Shown piece by piece: positions 8,325 to 16,366 of a DNA stretch of 53,681 nt; positions within the stretch are counted from its first letter, which is position 1, and each line of letters starts with the position of its first letter. A program made the position numbers and the translations under genes. Location: contig JAVWJP010000014.1 of assembly GCA_036638975.1 (NCBI GenBank), positions 1-53,681 on the forward strand, written 5' to 3'. This DNA is from JAVWJP01 sp036638975 (lineage in GTDB: Bacteria > Bacillota > Clostridia > Oscillospirales > Ruminococcaceae). The notes beneath the pieces are model-generated. The model saw only the letters and a list, made by a program, of their open reading frames with translations. It did not search any database and was not told the origin of the DNA.

Positions 8325-9860
8325 TTATGAAAGGTATGACACGATACCATCGCCAATGGCATTTGCCATATGGAATATACCCATTTTACTTGACATATCG
8401 TCAAATTCCAGCGGGTTACATATAAAGCCCATTTCTACTAATACAGATGGTGCGCAGCTATTTAAAGTTACACGGTAATAACTTTGTCTTGCCCCGCGAG
8501 AGGGTCTGCCGGTATAGCCGGTTACATAGCTCATAAGCTTTTGACTAAATGGTTTTGCTATGCTGTCATAATAATATATTTCGATTCCTGCCGGTTTAGA
8601 GCCGTTTTGGTTTGTACCTATACTATTGCAGTGCAAAGAAATAAAGAAATCGGTTTTATTTTCGTATGCGGGCGACATACGAGTTACAAACTCGGTTTTG
8701 CCGCTTTGAATAGTTCCGCTTCCGGTATAATACACTGTAGCACCCAAAGACTCTAAGCGCTTTTGTACTGCAATGGCGGTATCTGCTGTAATGTCTTTTT
8801 CTGCGGTGCCATAACCATTCATTATACCTAAAGCACCCGGGTCAGAGCCGCCGTGCCCTGCATCAAGTGTAATGGTTATGCCGGCGAGAGGTGTACTGCC
8901 GCCGGAAAGTGTTGGCGGGTATTTACAGTAAACAGTAGTTACATTGTCATTATATTCTACAACATAACCCCAAAGCTGGGAATCGGGGTAACGATTGAAT
9001 TTGATAGTTGTAGCGCCGTTTTCTTCAGTGACTTCAGCACTGCTGAAAAGCTTGCTTTCATTTGTAGGAATATCACCGATACCGGAGGTATTTGGTAAAG
9101 TAATGATAAGTGCTTCGGAGCTGCGATATGTCTTTGCTATAGGCTGCGAGGTGCCATGTATGCTAAAGCGTTCTCCGCCGCTATCCGAGCTAAAGGTAAC
9201 TTGGTTTACGTTGTTTTGACAGTTTAAATTAATTGGGCGCACTGTGTCTTTCTTAATCCAGCCGCCAACACTAAGCTTGTACATGGCGGCGTTGCTGTCA
9301 ACTACATAGTCCATTGCTCCACGCTTTGCGGTGGCAACAAAACCGCTGTTTTCGTTACCTTTTGAAAAAACGCAGGCAGAAACCTCTTTTACTTGTATAG
9401 CAACCGGATTTGGACCGGAAGAAACGCCGCCGCTTTGGTTGCCATTGTTTTCGGGGCTGGCAGCCGAACCGCTACCTATGCCATAACTATTATCGCGCGT
9501 AATTGTAATTGTTTTTTCAGAACCGTCATCTTGTGTAAAAGTAAAAACATTGGCGCCATTTGCAAGCGACATATAAACGCCAAAGCTTCCGCTTATACCT
9601 CTGCGGTTAAATTTCTCTCCGTTCAAATATAAATCTTGACCCGGGTCTGAAGTACCTGTGATATAATAATTACTTGCATTTGTTCCAACATTTCTGCCCG
9701 GACGTGTAATTTCTAAGCTTCTTGAAACATCGGTAGAAACATGGTTTGTTATGTAATCAAAATCATCATATTCAGCGGCAAGGGCTGTAACGGTGCTGCC
9801 GCTTACCAAAATACACATGGCAGTTAAAAAAGCCGCTGCTTTTGCAAATCCTTTTTTCAT
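8325..9860 (-). CDS. Secreted N-acetylmuramoyl-L-alanine amidase (Amidase_3)
   Basis: A 511-residue exported peptidoglycan hydrolase that cuts the bond between MurNAc and L-Ala. The signal peptide (about 1-29, ending ALA-AE) is followed by a possible Ig-like/beta-sandwich region (about 48-122), a Ser/Gly/Asn-rich linker (about 125-150) and a second region (about 155-315) that I do not recognise. The C-terminal Amidase_3 domain (about 326-511) keeps the four zinc/catalytic residues H336 (DAGHGG), E354, H410 (SLHCN) and E476 (EMGF). This catalytic domain resembles CwlD/LytC-type amidases. The long N-terminus is unlike the short CwlD and may bind wall polymers. It is a single-gene unit with its own terminator. 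A sporulation role is possible but not shown. Confidence 0.92.
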   Translation of the reverse strand: MKKGFAKAAAFLTAMCILVSGSTVTALAAEYDDFDYITNHVSTDVSRSLEITRPGRNVGTNASNYYITGTSDPGQDLYLNGEKFNRRGISGSFGVYMSLANGANVFTFTQDDGSEKTITITRDNSYGIGSGSAASPENNGNQSGGVSSGPNPVAIQVKEVSACVFSKGNENSGFVATAKRGAMDYVVDSNAAMYKLSVGGWIKKDTVRPINLNCQNNVNQVTFSSDSGGERFSIHGTSQPIAKTYRSSEALIITLPNTSGIGDIPTNESKLFSSAEVTEENGATTIKFNRYPDSQLWGYVVEYNDNVTTVYCKYPPTLSGGSTPLAGITITLDAGHGGSDPGALGIMNGYGTAEKDITADTAIAVQKRLESLGATVYYTGSGTIQSGKTEFVTRMSPAYENKTDFFISLHCNSIGTNQNGSKPAGIEIYYYDSIAKPFSQKLMSYVTGYTGRPSRGARQSYYRVTLNSCAPSVLVEMGFICNPLEFDDMSSKMGIFHMANAIGDGIVSYLS

Positions 9861-9918
9861 CTGAGTACTCCTTTAATTTATTATTGACTAATGTTTATAG
9901 AAATATTTAACAAGTTCC

Positions 9919-9927
9919 ATTTTATCA
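9919..9927 (-). promoter_or_regulatory. Candidate extended -10 promoter of the amidase gene
   Basis: TGATAAAAT on the minus strand (TG motif plus 5-of-6 -10), 59 bases before the amidase start codon. No good -35 box is present at 17 bases; extended -10 promoters can work without one. Confidence 0.35.
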
Positions 9928-9968
9928 TATACTCCGACAAAAAAATAGCTTATATTGTAAATTTTTCA

Positions 9969-10391
9969 TTAAAGCTTGGATTGTGCTTTTTGCTCAAAGC
10001 GTTCTTTTTCAATAATATATCTTGTATGGATACCCTCGCCTATGCTTGTAGCTTCATCTTTTGCAGAAACTGAAAATTCTATTTTTTTACCGTCGACAGA
10101 AGTAACCTTAGCTGTTGCCCAAACTATCATACCTAAAGGCGTTGGTGCTGTGTGGCTGGTACCTATAAATGCGCCTACAGTAGTTTGTCCTTCTTTTAAA
10201 AAAGGCTTTACAGCCGCTGCTGCCGCTTCCTCCATCATGGCTATCATCATCGGTGTTGCAAAAACCGAAACATCTCCGCTGCCTACATTTTTTGCTAAAT
10301 ACTCTGCTACAACCGTTTTTTCTACAGTATATTCCGCATTTTTTATATCCACTGCTTTTTCCTCCAACATTTTCTTAGATATATCTGTCAT
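9969..10391 (-). CDS. FlK-like thioesterase family protein
   Basis: A small hotdog-fold protein of about 140 residues resembling FlK, the fluoroacetyl-CoA thioesterase of Streptomyces cattleya, and its many clostridial relatives. The three catalytic positions of FlK are matched by a Thr in the FATP block, a Glu in the MMEEA block and a His in the SHTAPTP block (T55, E63 and H89, counting from an upstream in-frame TTG at 10418). Substrate cannot be inferred; relatives are generally called thioesterase family protein. I take the ATG at 10391, though the ATG at 10370 is possible and no start has a good ribosome binding site. It lies about 60 bases after clpC with no terminator between, so it may be read from the clpC promoter. 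Confidence 0.8.
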   Translation of the reverse strand: MTDISKKMLEEKAVDIKNAEYTVEKTVVAEYLAKNVGSGDVSVFATPMMIAMMEEAAAAAVKPFLKEGQTTVGAFIGTSHTAPTPLGMIVWATAKVTSVDGKKIEFSVSAKDEATSIGEGIHTRYIIEKERFEQKAQSKL

Positions 10392-10453
10392 TATACACTT
10401 TTTTACAGCACAAAACAAGCTTAACAGCCGGATAAATTAAAAGGTATATTTTG

Positions 10454-12919
10454 TTACATGGTTATAGCCCCGCACGCTTTTTTACTGAATATTACCTTAT
10501 TGTTATAATCACAAAAAAGCTCATCTCCCTGAGCTATATTTCCATTTAATATTTCTTCTGCCAAAGTATCTTCTAGAACATTTTGTATTACACGGCGCAG
10601 CGGTCTTGCACCATATTTGCTGTCAAAGCCTTTTTCTGCAAGCAGGTGCAAAAGGTCATCTGTAAAATGCAGCTTAATACCACGTTTTTTAGCACGCATT
10701 TTTACACATTCCAATAAATTTACTGTTATAAGCTCTGTTTCTTTTTTTGTAAGTCTATGAAACACTATTGTATCATCTATACGATTTAAAAATTCGGGTC
10801 GAAAAACCTTTTTTAGTTCTCCCAGTACCTGAACTTTAACTTCATCATCATTTGGAACAGCATTGTTTTGGCTAAACCCCAACAATGATTTCTCAGTTAT
10901 AAGCTGCGCTCCTACATTTGATGTCATAATTATAACGCAATTTTTAAAATTAACACTTTTACCCTGTGCATCAGTTAAAATTCCATCATCTAAAATTTGC
11001 AGCATTATATTAAAAACATCACAATGCGCTTTTTCAATTTCGTCAAAAAGCAGCACGGAATAAGGCTTACGACGAACTTTTTCGGTAAGCTGTCCCCCAT
11101 CGTCATATCCTATATATCCCGGTGGTGAGCCTATTAAACGCGATACTGTGTGCTTTTCCATAAATTCTGACATATCAACACGAATAAGAGCCTTTTCATC
11201 GGCAAAAAGTGCCTCTGCCAGCGCTTTTGAAAGCTCGGTTTTACCTACACCGGTGGGGCCTAAAAATAAAAATGAGCCTATAGGTCTGTTTGGGTCGCCC
11301 AGCCCTACCCTGTTTCTTCTTATTGCGCGAGAAATTGAACTAACAGCCTCATTTTGCCCTATAACACGACAGTGAAGACGTTCCTCCAGTTGCAAAAGCC
11401 TATCAGATTGTTCTTCTGTGACACGGCTTACGTCTATTCCTGTTTGAAAAGCCACTACTTCTGCAACGTCACTCATACGCACCTGCTCACATTGCGCAAG
11501 CTTTAAATCTTTGTTTGGTAGCAGTGTTTTACGTAGCTTTACTTCGTTATCCCGCAGCTTTGCGGCAAGCTCGTAGTTTTGTGCTATAACTGCCATTTCT
11601 TTTTGCTGTACCAAAAGTTTTAACTGGGTTTCGTTTTGAACGGCTTTTTTTGGTACTGTAAAGCTTTTTAGGTTTACAAGCGATGATGCTTCATCAAGTA
11701 GGTCTATTGCTTTATCGGGTAAAAATTTTTCGGTAAGATATTGCACAGAAAACTGTACAGCCGCATTAATTGCTTCATCTGTTATATTTATGTGATGATG
11801 TTCTTCATATTTACATTTTAACCCATTTAATATTGCTATAGTTTCCTCCGCTGTGGGTTCTGATATCATTACACTTTGAAACCGCCGTGCCAACGCACTG
11901 TCATTTTCTATATGCTTACGGTATTCACCTGTAGTTGTTGCACCTATTACCTGAAGCTCTCCCCTTGCCAATTGAGGCTTTAATATATTTGCCGCATCTA
12001 TTGCACCCTCTGCCGAGCCTGCCCCCACAAGTGTATGAAGCTCATCTATAAAAAGTATAATATTGCCTGCTTCATTTACCTCGTTTAAACAGTTGCGCAA
12101 GCGCTCCTCAAACTCGCCTCTAAACTTTGTTCCGGCAATCATACCCGAAAGCTCTACAGAAACCACTCGTTTCCCCTTTAAGCTTTCCGGCACCTCTCCA
12201 CGCAGCATTTTTTGTGCCAAGCCTTCTGCAATAGCTGTTTTACCAACACCCGCCTCGCCTATAAGACAGGGGTTGTTTTTTGTGCGCCGCGTTAAAATTT
12301 GTATAACACGTAAAATTTCTTTGTTTCTTCCTATAAGAGGGTCTAAATTACCTTCGCGCGCAGCTTGTGTCAGGTCTTTGCTGAATTTGTCTAAATTTGG
12401 CGTTTTTGTTGGTTGTCCTTTGGCATTTTTAATAGGAGGCTTATGCAGAGCCTTAATAAAAAGCTCTGCTGTTATATCTCCGCCTTGGCTATCTATTACC
12501 TCGCGGTAAATAACATCAGGTTCAATACCCATGCTTTGTAAAAATCGTACGGCATAACAGCCGGGTTCTTTTAAAATTGCCATAAGAATATGCTCTGTAC
12601 CTACATTAACTTGCGCAACAAGCTTTGCCTGTGCAGTTGCAGCTTCAAGTATATGTTTGCACCGCGGAGTAAAGTCACTTGGCGTTAGGCTTGACTTTAT
12701 GCCTCTGCCTACAGCTTCTATAAGTTTATTTTTTAATATTTCTTCGCTTATTCCACGTTGGCGCAGCACCGAACACGATATGCCGCCGCCTTCTTTTAGT
12801 ATACCCAACAATAAATGCTCGCTGCCAATGTAAGTGTGCCCCAACGAAGCCGCTTGCAGTACTGCTAAGTTCACGGCGTTGTTAGCCTTAGGCGTGTAGT
12901 TACTAAATTTAAAGCTCAT
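10454..12919 (-). CDS. clpC: ATP-dependent Clp protease ATP-binding subunit ClpC
   Basis: An 821-residue HSP100 unfoldase that feeds proteins to ClpP. Visible parts in order: two N-terminal repeats (about 1-145); first AAA domain with Walker A GEAGVGKT (221-228) and Walker B LFIDE (289-293); a UVR-like middle segment (about 430-465), which marks ClpC; second AAA domain with Walker A GPTGVGKT (554-561) and Walker B LLFDE (623-627); and an LGF loop (680-682) where ClpP-binding loops lie. In Bacilli clpC sits in ctsR-mcsA-mcsB-clpC. None of those partners is here, so CtsR/McsB control is not apparent locally. The ATG at 12919 follows a GGGGGA site. The downstream neighbour is a thioesterase. Confidence 0.95.
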   Translation of the reverse strand: MSFKFSNYTPKANNAVNLAVLQAASLGHTYIGSEHLLLGILKEGGGISCSVLRQRGISEEILKNKLIEAVGRGIKSSLTPSDFTPRCKHILEAATAQAKLVAQVNVGTEHILMAILKEPGCYAVRFLQSMGIEPDVIYREVIDSQGGDITAELFIKALHKPPIKNAKGQPTKTPNLDKFSKDLTQAAREGNLDPLIGRNKEILRVIQILTRRTKNNPCLIGEAGVGKTAIAEGLAQKMLRGEVPESLKGKRVVSVELSGMIAGTKFRGEFEERLRNCLNEVNEAGNIILFIDELHTLVGAGSAEGAIDAANILKPQLARGELQVIGATTTGEYRKHIENDSALARRFQSVMISEPTAEETIAILNGLKCKYEEHHHINITDEAINAAVQFSVQYLTEKFLPDKAIDLLDEASSLVNLKSFTVPKKAVQNETQLKLLVQQKEMAVIAQNYELAAKLRDNEVKLRKTLLPNKDLKLAQCEQVRMSDVAEVVAFQTGIDVSRVTEEQSDRLLQLEERLHCRVIGQNEAVSSISRAIRRNRVGLGDPNRPIGSFLFLGPTGVGKTELSKALAEALFADEKALIRVDMSEFMEKHTVSRLIGSPPGYIGYDDGGQLTEKVRRKPYSVLLFDEIEKAHCDVFNIMLQILDDGILTDAQGKSVNFKNCVIIMTSNVGAQLITEKSLLGFSQNNAVPNDDEVKVQVLGELKKVFRPEFLNRIDDTIVFHRLTKKETELITVNLLECVKMRAKKRGIKLHFTDDLLHLLAEKGFDSKYGARPLRRVIQNVLEDTLAEEILNGNIAQGDELFCDYNNKVIFSKKACGAITM

Positions 12920-13091
12920 GTTTTTCCCCCTGATTTTTGCTTCTTTTTTATAATCATATGCTATATGTTTTAATATTTGCCTATTTGTCTGCTTTATTCT
13001 ATAAAAAACAGTGAAGATTCATATCTTGTTGTAACAGTTTTTTAAACGTAGCATAGTATGTGATGAAATCAATTTTAGGAGGAATTTTCTT

Positions 13092-13250
13092 ATGTCAAAC
13101 TGTTTCTTTGGTTCCAATAACAATGCTTGCTCATGGATACTTATTCTCATCGTAATTTGGCTTATTTATAGTTGCGGCAGCAGCAACGGCAACTGCGGAT
13201 GCGGCTGCAACGATGATTGCCCAAGACCACAGCCACGCTGCTGCGAATAA
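13092..13250 (+). CDS. Small cysteine-rich membrane peptide (52 residues)
   Basis: An intact 52-codon gene, one of only two plus-strand genes in the window. A perfect AGGAGG (13077-13082) lies 9 bases before the ATG. The peptide has a polar Asn/Ser N-terminus, a hydrophobic helix (about 14-27, WILILIVIWLIY), then a Gly/Cys-rich tail with CGCGC and a final CC. Nine of its 52 residues are cysteine. It resembles in style the small high-cysteine proteins annotated in Clostridia and the small coat/spore peptides of Bacilli, but I cannot name a family or function. A bidirectional terminator follows 12 bases after the stop. A CATAGTA box (13052-13058) upstream could be a sporulation-sigma -10 element; this is weak inference. 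The ribosome binding site, terminator and strand isolation make it a convincing real gene. Confidence 0.75.
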   Translation: MSNCFFGSNNNACSWILILIVIWLIYSCGSSNGNCGCGCNDDCPRPQPRCCE

Positions 13251-13262
13251 GAGCAGAACGGC

Positions 13263-13295
13263 AAAAAACGGAGAGCACATGGCTCTCCGTTTTTT
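13263..13295. terminator. Bidirectional Rho-independent terminator
   Basis: A 9-bp GC-containing stem (13268-13276 with 13282-13290) around a 5-base loop, flanked by A5 on the left and T5 on the right. It can end transcription both from the plus-strand Cys-rich peptide gene and from the minus-strand unit that stops at 13310. Confidence 0.92.
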
Positions 13296-13309
13296 ATAAA
13301 TATGCTATT

Positions 13310-13912
13310 TTATAAGGCAAAGTTAATATGCAAAAGCTCATCTCTGCATATATTTAAGTATGTATTATAAAGCTTATCTCCTATTTTTATAATTGCGCTG
13401 TCATTTTCCATATCACAGCTTTCTGCAAAAGTGTTACCTATACAATTACTTGCCATTTTTGCATCACGAATACATAAAAGATAAAGCGAAAACGCACCGC
13501 TTTCTAAAATAGTATTGTAAAGTTCAGGAGATTTTTCTTTAACACATTTATGAAAATAGTTGATTGCGGTTTTTGCCGTGATAGAATCGGGGCAACTGTT
13601 TTCGAGAACAGTTACAGCCATAAATACGTATAAAATCTGCGCGTTAATTCTTATATTTTTGTCAGCAGCATATTTTTTACAGCAATGTACCGCTAAAATA
13701 TCATCTGTAGTAAAAAGTATTTGTGAAAGACGGTTTCCAAGCTCATATGCCTTGTCAATGTTTCCGTTAGATTTTTGACGCTGAAATTCTGTTGCAGAAA
13801 GCTCTGCGTCATCGGGCTTTGCAGCAAATTTTGCTCCTGCTATTTTAACATCATTGTCTTCTGTCAACAAGTCTTTTGCCTCAAACACTGTAATCACACT
13901 CTTTTCTAACAT
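13310..13912 (-). CDS. Hypothetical protein, 200 residues
   Basis: I do not recognise this protein. It is 200 residues, apparently soluble and mostly helical, with no signal peptide or membrane segment, and contains several cysteines (including a CC pair in VHCCKKYAADKN). The start is the ATG at 13912; its upstream sequence lacks a clear ribosome binding site, so an internal GTG a few codons in is possible. It is the last gene after PHP phosphoesterase, malic enzyme and the TSCPD protein, 11 bases behind the latter, and ends at the bidirectional terminator. Conserved codon structure and operon placement support a real gene; no function is proposed. Confidence 0.6.
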   Translation of the reverse strand: MLEKSVITVFEAKDLLTEDNDVKIAGAKFAAKPDDAELSATEFQRQKSNGNIDKAYELGNRLSQILFTTDDILAVHCCKKYAADKNIRINAQILYVFMAVTVLENSCPDSITAKTAINYFHKCVKEKSPELYNTILESGAFSLYLLCIRDAKMASNCIGNTFAESCDMENDSAIIKIGDKLYNTYLNICRDELLHINFAL

Positions 13913-13923
13913 TTGTTGCTTAG

Positions 13924-14172
13924 CTATTTAACAATTTTTTCAAGTGCCATTGCTAATTGGTCGGGGCAAGAAGTATTTTTAAAGCCACAATGTATCCCTT
14001 TTAATAAAGCAATTACTTCTTTTGCATCTTTACCCTTAACCAATGCCGCAACACCCTTTGTGTTTCCTGCACAGCCGCCAAAAAACTCTACCGAATTTAT
14101 TATATTATCTTCTTCAATATCCAGCTTTATAAGTTGGCTGCACACGCCCTTTGGCCTGTATGTAGTTATCAT
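13924..14172 (-). CDS. TSCPD domain-containing protein (TIGR03905 type)
   Basis: An 82-residue protein with the name-giving TSCPD motif (about residues 68-72, in NTSCPDQLA), a CAGNTKGV block and a C-terminal ALEKI helix. The stand-alone family is common in Clostridia; related domains occur at the C-terminus of some ribonucleotide reductases. Its role is unknown. The conserved cysteines suggest a metal or thiol function (inference). The ATG at 14172 has AAAAGGAG about 8 bases upstream. It lies between malic enzyme and an unknown gene. Confidence 0.85.
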   Translation of the reverse strand: MITTYRPKGVCSQLIKLDIEEDNIINSVEFFGGCAGNTKGVAALVKGKDAKEVIALLKGIHCGFKNTSCPDQLAMALEKIVK

Positions 14173-14185
14173 ATATATGCTCCTT

Positions 14186-15358
14186 TTATATTCGAGAAAT
14201 ACCCTCTTTTACAGCTTCTGCCGCAACAGCATTTGCCACGCCCTCCGCAACGCTTTTGTCTAACGCATCGGGCAAAATATGCTCTGCGTTAAGGTTTTCA
14301 TTTGAAACCATATTTGCTATAGCGAATGCAGCTGCAACCTTCATGCCCTCGGTTATATCACTTGCACGAACACGCAAGGCGCCTTTAAAAATACCGGGGA
14401 AAGCCAGTACGTTGTTTATCTGATTGGGAAAATCGGACCTGCCTGTACCGACAACAGCCGCTCCGCCTTGCTTTGCTTCGTCCGGCATAATCTCCGGCGT
14501 AGGGTTTGCAAGAGCAAAAATTATAGCGTTTTTATTCATATCCGCAACCATTTTTGCAGTAAGAAGCCCCGGACGAGAAACACCTATAAAGACATCTGCT
14601 AACTTTATAGCGTCACATAAAGCACCGTGCAGCCCCTTTTTATTTGTAAGCTTTGACATTTCTTTTTGTGATGAGCTGAGCCAATCCGCCCCGTCATATA
14701 TAATTCCGTCCTTATCACAAAGTATTATTTCGCCTAAGCCCAACTGTAAAAGTAGCTTTGCAATAGCCGTGCCTGCCGCACCTGCTCCATTTATTACTAC
14801 GGTAATATCATCTTTGTTTTTACCCGTAACCTTTAGTGCGTTTATTAGTGCCGCGGCAACAACTATAGCTGTGCCATGCTGGTCATCATGGAAAACAGGT
14901 ATATCACAGCGTTTTTTAAGCTTCGCTTCTACCTCAAAACAACGCGGTGCGGAAATATCTTCTAGGTTTATACCGCCAAAGCTTTTTGAGATATTGGCTA
15001 TAGTTTCAACAATGGTATCTACATCATGGCTATCAACACAGATGGGAAAAGCATCAACATCGGCAAAAGCCTTAAACAGAGCACATTTGCCCTCCATCAC
15101 AGGCATTGCCGCCGATGGACCTATATCGCCCAACCCAAGCACAGCAGTACCGTCTGTTATAACAGCAACCAAGTTATTTTTACGCGTAAGCTCATAAGCT
15201 TTTTCTTCATCTTTTGCAATAACAAGGCACGGCTCTGCCACGCCCGGAGTATATGCCAGCGCCAAATCCTCGCGAGTGTTTATCTCGGCACGAGAAATTA
15301 TTTCGATTTTACCGTTCCATTCGTAATGTTTTTTAAGTGCTTCTGCTTTTATATCCAT
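14186..15358 (-). CDS. NAD(P)-dependent malic enzyme
   Basis: A 390-residue single-domain bacterial malic enzyme that converts malate to pyruvate and CO2 with reduction of NAD(P). Seen are the N-terminal AYTPGVAEP block with the catalytic Tyr, the KCALFKAFADVDAFP region with the catalytic Lys, the HDDQHGTA metal-site block and the Rossmann motif INGAGAAG. It lacks the C-terminal phosphotransacetylase domain of the long form. I take the ATG at 15358 (GGTGA 5 bases upstream) over a TTG at 15397 that would overlap the PHP gene. Second gene of the PHP-led unit. Cofactor preference is not decided. Confidence 0.92.
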   Translation of the reverse strand: MDIKAEALKKHYEWNGKIEIISRAEINTREDLALAYTPGVAEPCLVIAKDEEKAYELTRKNNLVAVITDGTAVLGLGDIGPSAAMPVMEGKCALFKAFADVDAFPICVDSHDVDTIVETIANISKSFGGINLEDISAPRCFEVEAKLKKRCDIPVFHDDQHGTAIVVAAALINALKVTGKNKDDITVVINGAGAAGTAIAKLLLQLGLGEIILCDKDGIIYDGADWLSSSQKEMSKLTNKKGLHGALCDAIKLADVFIGVSRPGLLTAKMVADMNKNAIIFALANPTPEIMPDEAKQGGAAVVGTGRSDFPNQINNVLAFPGIFKGALRVRASDITEGMKVAAAFAIANMVSNENLNAEHILPDALDKSVAEGVANAVAAEAVKEGISRI

Positions 15359-15386
15359 GATATTCACCGTTTCTACATTTTTAGCA

Positions 15387-16223
15387 TCAAATTTCAACTT
15401 TCTTTTGCCTAAAAAGCTGTGTTAATGTTTCGTGCGGGGTGACACAGGTAGCAAGAGGCGACTGCGGGTTTGTATAAAAACCATGAAAATCCGTCCCGCC
15501 AAACTTTAAGATATTGTTATCGGAGGCAAGTTTTTCAAGCAATATTATATCTTCTGCTGTATTTCGCGGATGATAAGCTTCTATACCATCTAACAGTTCT
15601 TTAGATAAAAGTTCATTTAAAAGCTCAAAAGAATCGTACTCACGCGGGTGTGCCAACACAGCCAGACCCCCTGCCTGATGAATAAGCTCTAATACTTCAT
15701 AAACAGTAGGATACTCTGTTGTTACATATGCAAGCCCTGTTTTATTGTTAAAAAGCTTATCAAATTCCGCACCAAACATTGTGTCTGCATATCCCAAATC
15801 CATAAGCGCGCTCATTATATGCTGTTTGTAAATAGACTTACTTCCGGCATAATATCTCGCAACAAAATCGGCAGTAACGGGGTAAAATTGTGAAACACGC
15901 TTTATCATTTCTATACCTGATTTTGTGCGGGCATCTAAAGTTTTGTTGCATAAGCCCTCAAGTCTGTCCGGCTTTTCAGGCATATAGCAAAGTATATGTA
16001 CCTTGCGCCCTCTTTGCTCGTCGATGCACGAAAATTCTACGCCGGAAACAACATTTATGCCATAGCGTTTACCTAAAATTCCTGCACGGGTTACACCTGC
16101 CATTGTGTCGTGGTCTGTTATGGCAACAAAATCCAGCCCTGCACGCTTAGCAAAATAAATTACGTCCTCCAGACCCAAAGAGCCATCTGATAATTTAGTA
16201 TGACAGTGTAAATCACCTATCAT
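15387..16223 (-). CDS. PHP domain metal-dependent phosphoesterase
   Basis: A 278-residue PHP-fold hydrolase of the YciV/RnaseAM-like type. Metal-binding motifs visible: H6 and H8 (DLHCH), D13, the TDHD block (36-39), E63, HPRE near residue 196, and the C-terminal GGTDFHG block with D and H. Relatives hydrolyse 3',5'-nucleoside bisphosphates or trim 5' ends of RNA. Which applies here is not known. The ATG at 16223 follows GAGGTGA, with a good promoter upstream. It heads the unit with malic enzyme, TSCPD and an unknown protein; those products share no obvious pathway with it. Confidence 0.88.
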   Translation of the reverse strand: MIGDLHCHTKLSDGSLGLEDVIYFAKRAGLDFVAITDHDTMAGVTRAGILGKRYGINVVSGVEFSCIDEQRGRKVHILCYMPEKPDRLEGLCNKTLDARTKSGIEMIKRVSQFYPVTADFVARYYAGSKSIYKQHIMSALMDLGYADTMFGAEFDKLFNNKTGLAYVTTEYPTVYEVLELIHQAGGLAVLAHPREYDSFELLNELLSKELLDGIEAYHPRNTAEDIILLEKLASDNNILKFGGTDFHGFYTNPQSPLATCVTPHETLTQLFRQKKVEI

Positions 16224-16275
16224 TTACTTCACCTCTGTTCTATTCGACATAATAACGTCAAATTTTTTCCATTCT

Positions 16276-16305
16276 ATTATACAACGTATTAGTATAGATA
16301 TGCAA
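16276..16305 (-). promoter_or_regulatory. Promoter of the PHP-malic enzyme unit
   Basis: A perfect TATAAT (16281-16276) with TTGCAT (16305-16300) 18 bases upstream on the minus strand. An imperfect inverted repeat, TTCGAC and GTCAAA (16244-16263 region), lies between the -10 and the start codon and could be an operator; that part is speculative. Confidence 0.6.
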
Positions 16306-16331
16306 CTAAACATATAAAAATTCTTTTTTAA

Positions 16332-16365
16332 AAAAAAGGAGCAGAAATAAATCCGCCCCTTTTTT
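16332..16365 (-). terminator. Rho-independent terminator after tyrS
   Basis: An 11-bp stem (16332-16342 with 16355-16365, one G-U wobble on the RNA) and a T run on the minus strand, directly after the tyrS stop codon. It ends the long asp23-to-tyrS run. Confidence 0.85.
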
Positions 16366-16366
16366 A

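Noticed and set aside
12920..13091. clpC promoter or CtsR operator in the divergent gap
   Set aside because: Only weak AT-rich -10-like stretches were seen; no good -35 pairing and no direct-repeat CtsR site (GGTCAAA repeats) is present.
14424..15197. 257-codon open frame antisense to malic enzyme
   Set aside because: Low-complexity Ser/Ala/Pro-rich product opposite a clear enzyme gene; no start signal or promoter.
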